Origin: Candidatus Saccharimonadota bacterium
GTDB lineage: Bacteria > Patescibacteriota > Saccharimonadia > Saccharimonadales > Saccharimonadaceae
Direction of reading: 5' to 3'
Assembly (NCBI GenBank): GCA_030528355.1
Contig: JAUMZA010000008.1
Span: 1-48,033 of the forward strand
DNA length: 48,033 bases
The translations under genes were made by a program, and so were the position numbers. Each line of letters opens with the position of its first letter. Positions within the stretch are counted from its first letter, which is position 1. Positions 14,516 to 21,308 of this stretch are shown here, one piece after another. The notes beneath the pieces were generated by a model. The model ran no database searches and was not told where the DNA came from. It saw nothing but the letters and a program-made list of their open reading frames with translations.

Positions 14516-16465
14516 TTACTCTGCTCGCATATCCCGTATTGGGTTGCGTCGTACATTGCGTATAAGCGGCAATGCAGCACTGAGCAAGCTCGTGGCAACG
14601 CATATCCCTAAAATAATCCCTAGTTGTTGTGGGTTGATGCCAATGAGATGCACGCTATTGGTTGAATGAATCGCTCCGAATCCATATTGTGCTTGTGTGG
14701 TGAGTTGCGGTGCGAATTGTCGCTGTAAAAGGTAGCTTCCTGCAAATCCAATCACGCTAGCTAGCAGGGCAATAAGGATAGATAAGGCAACTGTATATAA
14801 TAGGTAGACTGCAGTAATATCTATCCGCTTAAAGCCAATCGCTCGAAATACGGCAGTTTCGTGTCGCCCATCAACAATAGTGCGACCAACGGCAATCCAG
14901 GTAATTAGTGACGCAATAGCTGCAACACCAAGCATGGCATATACAAACCACGTGTGAATGGTTGCCTGTGCATCATCCAGGGCACTACTATTACTAAAGG
15001 CAAGGTTGAGCTGGTAGGGGTGTCCAAGCGGCTTGCACGAATTATCATATTGCAGAGTGCAACCTTGTTCGTCAATAAATTTTTGGGCACTACTGGCACT
15101 GGCAAACTCCAAAAAGCGACGTTTATTATCTTCGTTGCCACCGATGTAGAGCGGTTTGTAATGAAGTAGGTCGGCGTACGCTGCTTTATTTGGTATCTGG
15201 TCGTACAGGTGTTTTGGGATTGCTTGGCCTATGCCTTCGGTGCGTAAGATATCGGCCAGTATATCGCTAGCGGTACGTGATTTTTCGCGTTGCTGGAGCT
15301 GTTCTGGATTGAGCACTTCAGCGCTGGGCGACATACCAACCACCTTAAAGGTAACAAGCCTACTGATTGCGGCTGTTTCTTTGCCAAATTTGGCATCAAA
15401 TATAGCTTGGCTGGCTGCTTGTTGCTTTTCTGCTGGGGTGCGTAGGTCGCTTACAACTCGGGCATTTTCGCAGGTGGTTGGGTTGGGTAGTTCGTAGAGG
15501 AGGGCTGGTTTTTTATATTCTTTCTTGTCTTGATTATGCGCAATCTCCTTTTTCTGTTGCAAGGCTTGCTGTAGTAGCGATTGTGAAACACTGTTTCGAT
15601 AACACATCTTAAATTGCAAGTTGATAATTCGGTTGCGAATTATTTTTAGGCGTTCGAATTTATCCTGCGGACTGGCGTTGCTTGGGAGTTTTTCGAGCTG
15701 TAGTAGCTGTTCGATGACGTTTTGCGGCAAGATAATCGGTAGGCTTGATCCATCTGGCTGCCACCCGGCATTCCGAGGGAGGATAAGGCCTTTGGTTATT
15801 TCTTTTGGTGCAATCACAATGCCTGTAGGATTAACTGGTGACATGTCTTGCAGGGTTGGCGATGACTCGTCCGATGCGTCATAAAAATGTTCTTTACCAT
15901 CAATAAGCGGCACTAGAGAGGCATCTCTTTTAATATGATAGATTTCTTCAGTAAAACGATTAATCACACCGTACTGGGCGGCAAGTTTGGATAGCTTTGC
16001 CTCATCAAAGGCTGGCGTAGGACTGTATTTTTCTTTGAGTAGTTGCCAGGTGATGCCGTTGGGGTCGTGTATTGATAGCCGGGTGGTGCCATCGGCAGAT
16101 TGTAGGTGTGGTGGAGTGTCGGAAATGTGTGAATAGGTGATGCCAAGCTGTTTAGCAGCGGCTTCTTTTTCTTTGACCAATGCTTCGTAGCGTTGCTTTG
16201 CCTCGGCAATTAGTAGCGGGTCTCGGATGGTGTTGTAGAATTCATCTACCTTGCCAGGAGCATTAAAGATACTCACAATATAGCGACTTGTGAGGCCTTC
16301 TTTGCGGAATGAGTTAATGCTTGCAATCAACCCGTTGGTAGCAAGCGAGGCGGTAATTACCACGCCAAATAGCAGGCTAGCGAGCAATACGGTGATGCCC
16401 GTTCGTAGCTTGCGGGCACGTAGCTTTGTAAACGCAAGCAGGCAAGCATCGGTCAGTTTAATCAT
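14516..16465 (-). CDS. FtsX/MacB-type ABC transporter permease
   Basis: A 649-aa protein. An N-terminal membrane helix (TGITVLLASLLFGVVITASL) is followed by an extracytoplasmic domain of about 430 residues. Three C-terminal helices (about 505-640) carry the FtsX signature region (FRAIGFKRIDITAVYLLYT and the final NPIRDMRAE). This topology is that of MacB-like mechanotransmission permeases. The start overlaps the stop of the ATPase gene (ATGA at 16462-16465), forming a two-gene exporter. The large periplasmic-side domain contains few Cys. Substrate unknown; lipoprotein, peptide or antibiotic export are options. Confidence 0.85.
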   Translation of the reverse strand: MIKLTDACLLAFTKLRARKLRTGITVLLASLLFGVVITASLATNGLIASINSFRKEGLTSRYIVSIFNAPGKVDEFYNTIRDPLLIAEAKQRYEALVKEKEAAAKQLGITYSHISDTPPHLQSADGTTRLSIHDPNGITWQLLKEKYSPTPAFDEAKLSKLAAQYGVINRFTEEIYHIKRDASLVPLIDGKEHFYDASDESSPTLQDMSPVNPTGIVIAPKEITKGLILPRNAGWQPDGSSLPIILPQNVIEQLLQLEKLPSNASPQDKFERLKIIRNRIINLQFKMCYRNSVSQSLLQQALQQKKEIAHNQDKKEYKKPALLYELPNPTTCENARVVSDLRTPAEKQQAASQAIFDAKFGKETAAISRLVTFKVVGMSPSAEVLNPEQLQQREKSRTASDILADILRTEGIGQAIPKHLYDQIPNKAAYADLLHYKPLYIGGNEDNKRRFLEFASASSAQKFIDEQGCTLQYDNSCKPLGHPYQLNLAFSNSSALDDAQATIHTWFVYAMLGVAAIASLITWIAVGRTIVDGRHETAVFRAIGFKRIDITAVYLLYTVALSILIALLASVIGFAGSYLLQRQFAPQLTTQAQYGFGAIHSTNSVHLIGINPQQLGIILGICVATSLLSAALPLIRNVRRNPIRDMRAE

Positions 16466-17187
16466 ATAATCCCTCCATCTTGCAGAGTGATGATGCGGTC
16501 GGCTTGGGTGGCTAGTGCGTGGTCGTGGGTGGCAATAATAATAGTGGTTTGGTAGGTATCGCGAATGTGTTTGAAGAGTGTCATAATCTCTTGAGAATTA
16601 TGTGAATCAAGATTGCCGGTAGGCTCATCTGCCAAGATGATAGCAGGGCGATTTAGTAAAGCTCGTGCGATGGCAGCACGTTGAATTTGCCCACCCGAAA
16701 GCTCACGCGGACGGTGATCTAGTCGGTCGTATAAACCAACTTGTCGGGCTAACTCTTCGATACGCTGTTTACGTTCCGCACGCTTCATGCGCTGCGGCAT
16801 CGAGGCAACCTCAATATTGCGGCGCAGTGTTAAAAATGGCTGCAAATAAAATGATTGAAACACAAAGCCGATTGTTTGGTTGCGAAACATCGATAATTTG
16901 CGGTCGCGCAGCTTGTTGATATCAGTGCCGTCTATACATACGCTGCCTGTACTAGGTTTGTCTAGTCCGCCAAGCAGGTGTAGAAGTGTACTTTTGCCGC
17001 TGCCACTTGTGCCAGTGAGGGCAACAATTTCACCACGATAAATTTTTAGCGATACATCACGCACGGCGGTAATGTGCTGCCGGCCAAGTCTGTAAGATTT
17101 GGTAAGGTCAGTAGCAGTAATAAGCACCGGCCGCTCTGGCTGGGGTGGTGTGGTAGTGGGTACTGTGTTTGTATCGGGTGGCTGCAT
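16462..17187 (-). CDS. MacB/LolD-type ABC transporter ATP-binding protein
   Basis: A 241-aa ATPase: Walker A GTSGSGKST, Q-loop FVFQSFYLQPFLTL, signature LSGGQIQRAAIARAL, Walker B AIILADEPTGNLDS, and H-loop IIATHD. It pairs with the downstream FtsX-like permease to drive export. The frame is open to 17238, but a TATACT box lies at 17210-17215, so the ATG at 17187 (MQPPDTN) is the likely start. A Pro/Thr-rich tail of about 20 residues precedes the ATPase fold. Confidence 0.9.
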   Translation of the reverse strand: MQPPDTNTVPTTTPPQPERPVLITATDLTKSYRLGRQHITAVRDVSLKIYRGEIVALTGTSGSGKSTLLHLLGGLDKPSTGSVCIDGTDINKLRDRKLSMFRNQTIGFVFQSFYLQPFLTLRRNIEVASMPQRMKRAERKQRIEELARQVGLYDRLDHRPRELSGGQIQRAAIARALLNRPAIILADEPTGNLDSHNSQEIMTLFKHIRDTYQTTIIIATHDHALATQADRIITLQDGGII

Positions 17188-17209
17188 AATGATTGTGCTT
17201 TTTGAAGTA

Positions 17210-17215
17210 AGTATA
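17210..17215 (-). promoter_or_regulatory. -10 box of the ABC exporter operon
   Basis: Extended GCTATACT about 22 nt upstream of the ATG at 17187. Confidence 0.45.
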
Positions 17216-17271
17216 GCGTAGACGAGAGGGGCGGTCAATGGGGTGTGTTGATAGCTTGGAGAGTAGAAGGA

Positions 17272-17668
17272 CTAATGTGTAAGTGGTGGCTGTGGCAGCT
17301 TGACATTGAATCGTATATCGTAATATTCTACAAGTCGAAATGCAGCCATTACACCAATCATAGATACTGTGCAGGCTACTATGCTATTAGGGAAAAGTGC
17401 AGTCGCAATGCTGCGGTAATACTGAGGAGAGATACATAGTATCAAGAAAATGAATGTCGCCCAGGTTTTTGCAGCTATTACCCTAATGGGCAAGAACACA
17501 GCCGCAAAACAGCAAGATATACACCAGTCTCTGCTGTTGATATAGGGTGGCTAGTGATAAATCTAAAGCGTGCTGCTGACTACTAGGGAGGGTGCTGCTG
17601 AAGAGTAGGGCGACGCCGTAGCATATAGATTTGATGTGAGAATGGTGCGGCAATAGAAAAAAGTCCAA
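17272..17668 (-). pseudogene. Possible frameshifted small membrane-protein gene
   Basis: Two overlapping leftward frames (17668-17483 from a TTG, and 17499-17272) each encode hydrophobic helices. Joined by one frameshift near the CATTAGGG at about 17481-17489 they would give a 4-helix protein of about 130 aa. There is no ribosome site, and the TTG start sits inside the tRNA terminator. This is the only content seen in the 17239-17690 gap. It could equally be non-coding. Confidence 0.22.
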
Positions 17669-17682
17669 GCCAACGCTTGAAC
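17657..17682 (-). terminator. Original terminator of tRNA-Glu, displaced by the integrated element
   Basis: On the minus strand: GTTCAAGC, loop GTTG, GCTTGGAC (8 bp, one G-T), then TTTTTT. It lies 8 nt beyond the left copy of the ATGGTGA core. Without the element it would directly follow the CCA end of tRNA-Glu. This supports the left element boundary. Confidence 0.75.
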
Positions 17683-17690
17683 TGTTTTCT

Positions 17691-17697
17691 ATGGTGA
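17691..17697. repeat. attL core
   Basis: ATGGTGA, identical to 39547-39553. To the left is the displaced tRNA-Glu terminator; to the right is the displaced C-terminal coding part of the recombinase. Confidence 0.7.
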
Positions 17698-17827
17698 GCC
17701 AACCAATATAAATGTGGAACTCCTTTTTCGCGATTTGTTTGCGCTGCGGGATCGCTTCAAGGAGCTTGGTATGGTTATCAAAAATGGCGAGGTGTATTTG
17801 CCGGATTTGGAGGAGCGCGATGTTTAA
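17693..17827 (+). other. Displaced C-terminal coding segment of the serine recombinase
   Basis: From the core the frame GGT-GAG-CCA runs 43 codons after Gly to a TAA at 17825, encoding EPTNINVELLFRDLFALRDR and on to ...LPDLEERDV. It has no start codon of its own near the boundary, and a TGA lies a few codons left of the core. The phase equals that of the recombinase at the right-hand core (GAT-GGT-GAC). In the excised circle the recombinase would be 559 plus 43, or 602 aa. The stop overlaps the ATG of the PLD gene. Confidence 0.75.
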
Positions 17828-18281
17828 TCTACGGAAATCGAATTCAAAACTCTACGACCAAAACACTTTTGACGACCAACTTATGCGCGACCTACAAAAA
17901 GCTCAAAGAAGCGTCATCATCGAAAGTCCGTTTCTCAGAACCGCCCGAGTTGAAAAATTTATTCCGCTATTTCATCACCTCAAAAATCGCGGCGTGAAAA
18001 TATTGCTTAATACTAAGCCGCCTGAAGAGCATGACGAGATATATAAGTTACAAGCCCAAGAGTCTTTAGGCTTACTACAGTCAGCAGGTGTCGAAGTACT
18101 TTTCACAGTCAAACATCACCGCAAACTAGCCATCATCGACAGGCAGATTATTTACGAAGGCGGCCTAAATATTCTCTCATATCGCGACAGTTGTGAGATA
18201 ATGAGAAGGACAGCATCCGCGCTTGAGGCAGAAATGTTGATAGATTTTATCGGCTTAAATAAATTTATGGAGGTGAAATAG
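17820..18281 (+). CDS. Phospholipase D-like (single HKD) nuclease-family protein
   Basis: A 153-aa protein with one HKD motif: His100, Lys102, Asp107 in HHRKLAIID, followed by GGLNIL with the conserved Gly and Asn. Single-HKD proteins such as Nuc and BfiI dimerise to form the active site, so nuclease activity is plausible. No signal peptide is seen. The ATG at 17820 is chosen: GGAGG lies a few nt upstream, and it overlaps the stop of the displaced recombinase tail. In the circular element it would be co-transcribed with the recombinase. In the integrated state it has no recognisable promoter. Roles in transfer, excision or restriction are all possible. Confidence 0.75.
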   Translation: MFNLRKSNSKLYDQNTFDDQLMRDLQKAQRSVIIESPFLRTARVEKFIPLFHHLKNRGVKILLNTKPPEEHDEIYKLQAQESLGLLQSAGVEVLFTVKHHRKLAIIDRQIIYEGGLNILSYRDSCEIMRRTASALEAEMLIDFIGLNKFMEVK

Positions 18282-18283
18282 TT

Positions 18284-18508
18284 ATGAACGATGAGGACAC
18301 GATCAAGAATCTTCATCTGTACGAAGATGAAGAAACGATTCAGAAAACGATCCACTATCTGGAGCTTCATGACCCAGACAATGCCAATCACGAATATGCG
18401 GTCGGATTCTTGAAATTCATGCAGCGATTTGCGCATGTTGCCAGCAAGAGTGAGGGGTTTGATTTTGAGGGGTTTTTGGAGAGGTATAAGAAATCTTCGG
18501 ATTCTTAA
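18284..18508 (+). CDS. Small acidic protein, unknown, coupled to PLD gene
   Basis: A 74-aa protein rich in Asp and Glu, with aromatic-rich helices (YAVGFLKFMQRFAHVA, DFEGFLERY). It starts 2 nt after the PLD stop, with GGAGG within the PLD 3' end, so the two genes form a tight pair. No family was recognised. The small acidic nature next to a nuclease-like gene allows an inhibitor or DNA-mimic role, but this is speculation. It converges with the GHKL ATPase gene. Confidence 0.6.
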   Translation: MNDEDTIKNLHLYEDEETIQKTIHYLELHDPDNANHEYAVGFLKFMQRFAHVASKSEGFDFEGFLERYKKSSDS

Positions 18509-18521
18509 TATCTAGTAATAC

Positions 18522-20198
18522 TTAGTTGTTAGAGAGTAGATTCCTAATTTTTGCCTTGATGTTATCGTACACTGTCGTTAATCTGCTCTTGGCATCCTGC
18601 GTAAGTCTTGATGTATGCATTAACGCGTTGCGAATCGGCGTAAAGGTTTTTTCATCATTTAGAATACTTCCTTGATAACCATTTCTTGGCGGATCTGCAA
18701 TTGAAGCTAGCCCCTCCAGGTCAAGATAAAACAAATCGTCATTATTCTCACGTATATCTATGGCTAGATTGCCCTTAATTTTTCCAGCCGCTTCGGACTC
18801 TCTGCATGCTCGAATTTGATCCCTAGCATCCCTTTTTCGCCTTGCGTCGCCTTCAAGCGCTATAGACTTATGCTTTATCAACTTCCGAACGAGATTCTCT
18901 GATATAAAACATTCAGTGTACGACTGAAGGTTAAATGTAGCATCTTCCTCAAGCTCGTTTATCCATTTTTTTATTCTTTTAGCAGGCTCTGAGCTATCAG
19001 GTAAATCTGGCTTATATTCGCTTACTGTCTCATTATATAGTTTCTTTGACGCGCGTTCCTTTTGTGAAAAACGCGGGTTATCATTATCTCCATCTTGTTT
19101 GATTTCGATACGCCACTTATCCCATTGGTCAATTATAGATTTAACAACTGGTTTTATATCTTCAAGCAGCTCAAGGAATAGTGTATCATCAGACACAATT
19201 CCCTCGCGGCTACTAGTAAATCTGTCAACCTCATCTCCGTCAAGATCATTATAGTGGATCTGTCCATACATATAACTTTCTGGTATTCTTGCGCTTTGAA
19301 TATGCTTTAGTATGTCTCGTTCGCGAAGCCGGCCATTAACGAACAAGTCTACTCCAACTTTTTCTTGAGCTCCTAGTACGTTTAGATCTCTTGGTTTTTC
19401 AACTGAGGCTATGAAGCCGCTAACGTCCTTATCAATATTGACATCCCTGGTGCGGACGGCTAGCGTTGAAAGGGTACAAATAAGCGAATCCTGACTTTTA
19501 TTATTTATTGGCCATAAAAATTGAGTTCTATCAGTTAAATCCTTTATGTCGCCTAGGTTTATTTCATTACCATCAACGTAAATCTTGAAGCTTTCATCAA
19601 CAAGAGAGAAGCGAAAATATAGCGCAATAGCTTTTCGTATATTTTCTAACGTATTAACTATGCCGCCCTTAAGGTCAATAAACTTAATAATAGTCCCATG
19701 CTCCATTCCGTCTAGTAACTTCATATCTTCATCAGAAAGCGCTCCTAGTCTGTATGATTCATGGTTTCTGTCGTCCTGTATGGCCTCATCTAGCTCGCTA
19801 TTGTCTATTACTCCACCAGTGACTGGCTCGCCAGACTTTTTCGTCACGATAACGACACGATTAGCACACGAAAGGAGGGCTAGTTTTCCAATCCCTTTTC
19901 TACCTATATACGGACGACCTTTTCGTGAGTTTGATCCACTTACTCGTTTTGAGTAGCCAATTCTTAAAAACTTACCACTAAAATCAGACGCGGACATGCC
20001 GTCGCCGTCATCAATAACGAGCATTTCTGATTTTTCTCTATTTATAATTATTCTGACATTATTAGCATCTGCATCCCAAGAATTAGATATAGCCTCGCCT
20101 AGTATGGTTATAAAATTTCGATAAAGATTTCTGCCCAGACTGTTTAGCACTGCTAAAGATATGTTGAAAGTAAATTGACTATCCTTTCCGTTGTTCAT
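18522..20198 (-). CDS. GHKL ATPase, MutL/MORC/Hsp90-like, paired with Dcm
   Basis: A 558-aa protein. The N-terminal Bergerat ATP-binding fold is clear: N-box LGEAISNSWDADANNV, G1 IDDGDGMS, G2 YIGRKGIGKLALLSCA, and a G3-like GTIIKF. A transducer-like domain and a C-terminal helical region (about 380-558) rich in Lys and Arg follow. It overlaps the methylase gene by 4 nt (ATGA). GHKL proteins of the prokaryotic MORC type have been described next to DNA methylases in restriction-modification-like loci. No nuclease motif is visible in this protein. Confidence 0.82.
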   Translation of the reverse strand: MNNGKDSQFTFNISLAVLNSLGRNLYRNFITILGEAISNSWDADANNVRIIINREKSEMLVIDDGDGMSASDFSGKFLRIGYSKRVSGSNSRKGRPYIGRKGIGKLALLSCANRVVIVTKKSGEPVTGGVIDNSELDEAIQDDRNHESYRLGALSDEDMKLLDGMEHGTIIKFIDLKGGIVNTLENIRKAIALYFRFSLVDESFKIYVDGNEINLGDIKDLTDRTQFLWPINNKSQDSLICTLSTLAVRTRDVNIDKDVSGFIASVEKPRDLNVLGAQEKVGVDLFVNGRLRERDILKHIQSARIPESYMYGQIHYNDLDGDEVDRFTSSREGIVSDDTLFLELLEDIKPVVKSIIDQWDKWRIEIKQDGDNDNPRFSQKERASKKLYNETVSEYKPDLPDSSEPAKRIKKWINELEEDATFNLQSYTECFISENLVRKLIKHKSIALEGDARRKRDARDQIRACRESEAAGKIKGNLAIDIRENNDDLFYLDLEGLASIADPPRNGYQGSILNDEKTFTPIRNALMHTSRLTQDAKSRLTTVYDNIKAKIRNLLSNN

Positions 20199-21250
20199 AA
20201 TTTTATATTCTCCAAATGCTCATTAATAGACATGCCAATAATTTTCCCTAAATCAACCGGCACAGCATTGCCTATATGTCTACTGATCGTGCCAATTGAA
20301 ACATTATTAACATCTTCAAAAAATTTATAATCTCTTGGAAAGGTTTGGAGCAGTGCGCCCTCTCTGAGAGATATCGCTCTATCCTGTTCAGGATGACCAT
20401 AACGACCGGTGCCGAATGAATAAAATTGCGTTGTAACGGTCGGCGAAGGTTTATCCCACTCCATACGGCCATATACGCTGCCGAATGACTTGCCAGACGG
20501 CTTTTTGTAGCATTCTGGCAATAGTGATTCGTCCCAATCTCGCCATGTACCACCTGGTTTTGACTGCTTGATTCTTTTTAGGTTTATCTCAGTTAGTCCG
20601 GCGCTTCTATGAAGAGGATCGCTTTCATCTACCTGTCCTTGAGATATCACAGGCAGCCCTGATAATACGTCCCTGACTGTAAGTTTTTTCTCTATGGAAG
20701 TTTCTGGGATTAACTGAATATCGCTGTGTTTTGACGCTAATAGAACAAGCCGACGACGTTTTTGCGGTAGTCCGTATTTGCTACAGTCAACTATTTTGTA
20801 GCTTGTGTGATAGCCTAGCTCATCTAGTTTATCTAGAAAATCTTCAAATATGTCGTACTTATGAAGCTCCGGCACATTTTCCATAGATACAATGTCTGGC
20901 TTTATATCTTCAATATATTGAGCAAATGACCTCAGTAGATTCCAGCGGACATCCGTCTTGGTATCTATACTTTTACGATATTTGTTGGCGTGACGCGAAA
21001 ACCTCTGACAAGGCGCACAGCCTACTAAGACCTTAATATCAGCCTCTCCGAACATACTATCTACATCTGAACTTGGCAATTTTGACACATCTGCTTCAAT
21101 AAATTTTGTATGATTGTTTTCTTCGTAAGCGTATCGGCACGTTGCATCATTATCTATACCAGCAACGACATCCAAGCCAGCTTTTTTTAGTCCGCAAGTT
21201 AACCCACCTACGCCGCAAAATAAGTCTACGACGGCAACGTTATTATTCAT
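20195..21250 (-). CDS. DNA (cytosine-5-)-methyltransferase
   Basis: A 351-aa C5 methylase: motif I DLFCGVGGL, motif IV GCAPCQRFSRH with catalytic Cys81, motif VI MENVPEL, motif VIII QKRRRLVLLAS, and motif X GNAVPVDLGK. The target-recognition region lies between about 215 and 290, and the recognition sequence cannot be read from sequence alone. It is translationally coupled to the GHKL ATPase downstream. The TATACT box 6 nt upstream of the ATG suggests a leaderless mRNA. It could protect the element, or be part of a defence unit. Confidence 0.95.
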   Translation of the reverse strand: MNNNVAVVDLFCGVGGLTCGLKKAGLDVVAGIDNDATCRYAYEENNHTKFIEADVSKLPSSDVDSMFGEADIKVLVGCAPCQRFSRHANKYRKSIDTKTDVRWNLLRSFAQYIEDIKPDIVSMENVPELHKYDIFEDFLDKLDELGYHTSYKIVDCSKYGLPQKRRRLVLLASKHSDIQLIPETSIEKKLTVRDVLSGLPVISQGQVDESDPLHRSAGLTEINLKRIKQSKPGGTWRDWDESLLPECYKKPSGKSFGSVYGRMEWDKPSPTVTTQFYSFGTGRYGHPEQDRAISLREGALLQTFPRDYKFFEDVNNVSIGTISRHIGNAVPVDLGKIIGMSINEHLENIKL

Positions 21251-21256
21251 ATTTAC

Positions 21257-21262
21257 AGTATA
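21257..21262 (-). promoter_or_regulatory. -10 box of the methylase-ATPase pair
   Basis: Extended TGCTATACT, 6 nt before the ATG at 21250. Confidence 0.55.
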
Positions 21263-21308
21263 GCAATATATACCGCTTGTGCCTAGCCAAAGCCTCAGAT
21301 TTCATCTA

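Noticed and set aside
17239-17690. A longer direct repeat of tRNA-Glu at the left end of the element
   Set aside because: No copy of the tRNA T-arm or anticodon arm is present; only the 7-bp core matches, as is usual for serine recombinases.
17712-17819. N-terminal extension of the PLD protein
   Set aside because: These codons overlap the displaced recombinase tail in another frame; GGAGG supports ATG 17820.
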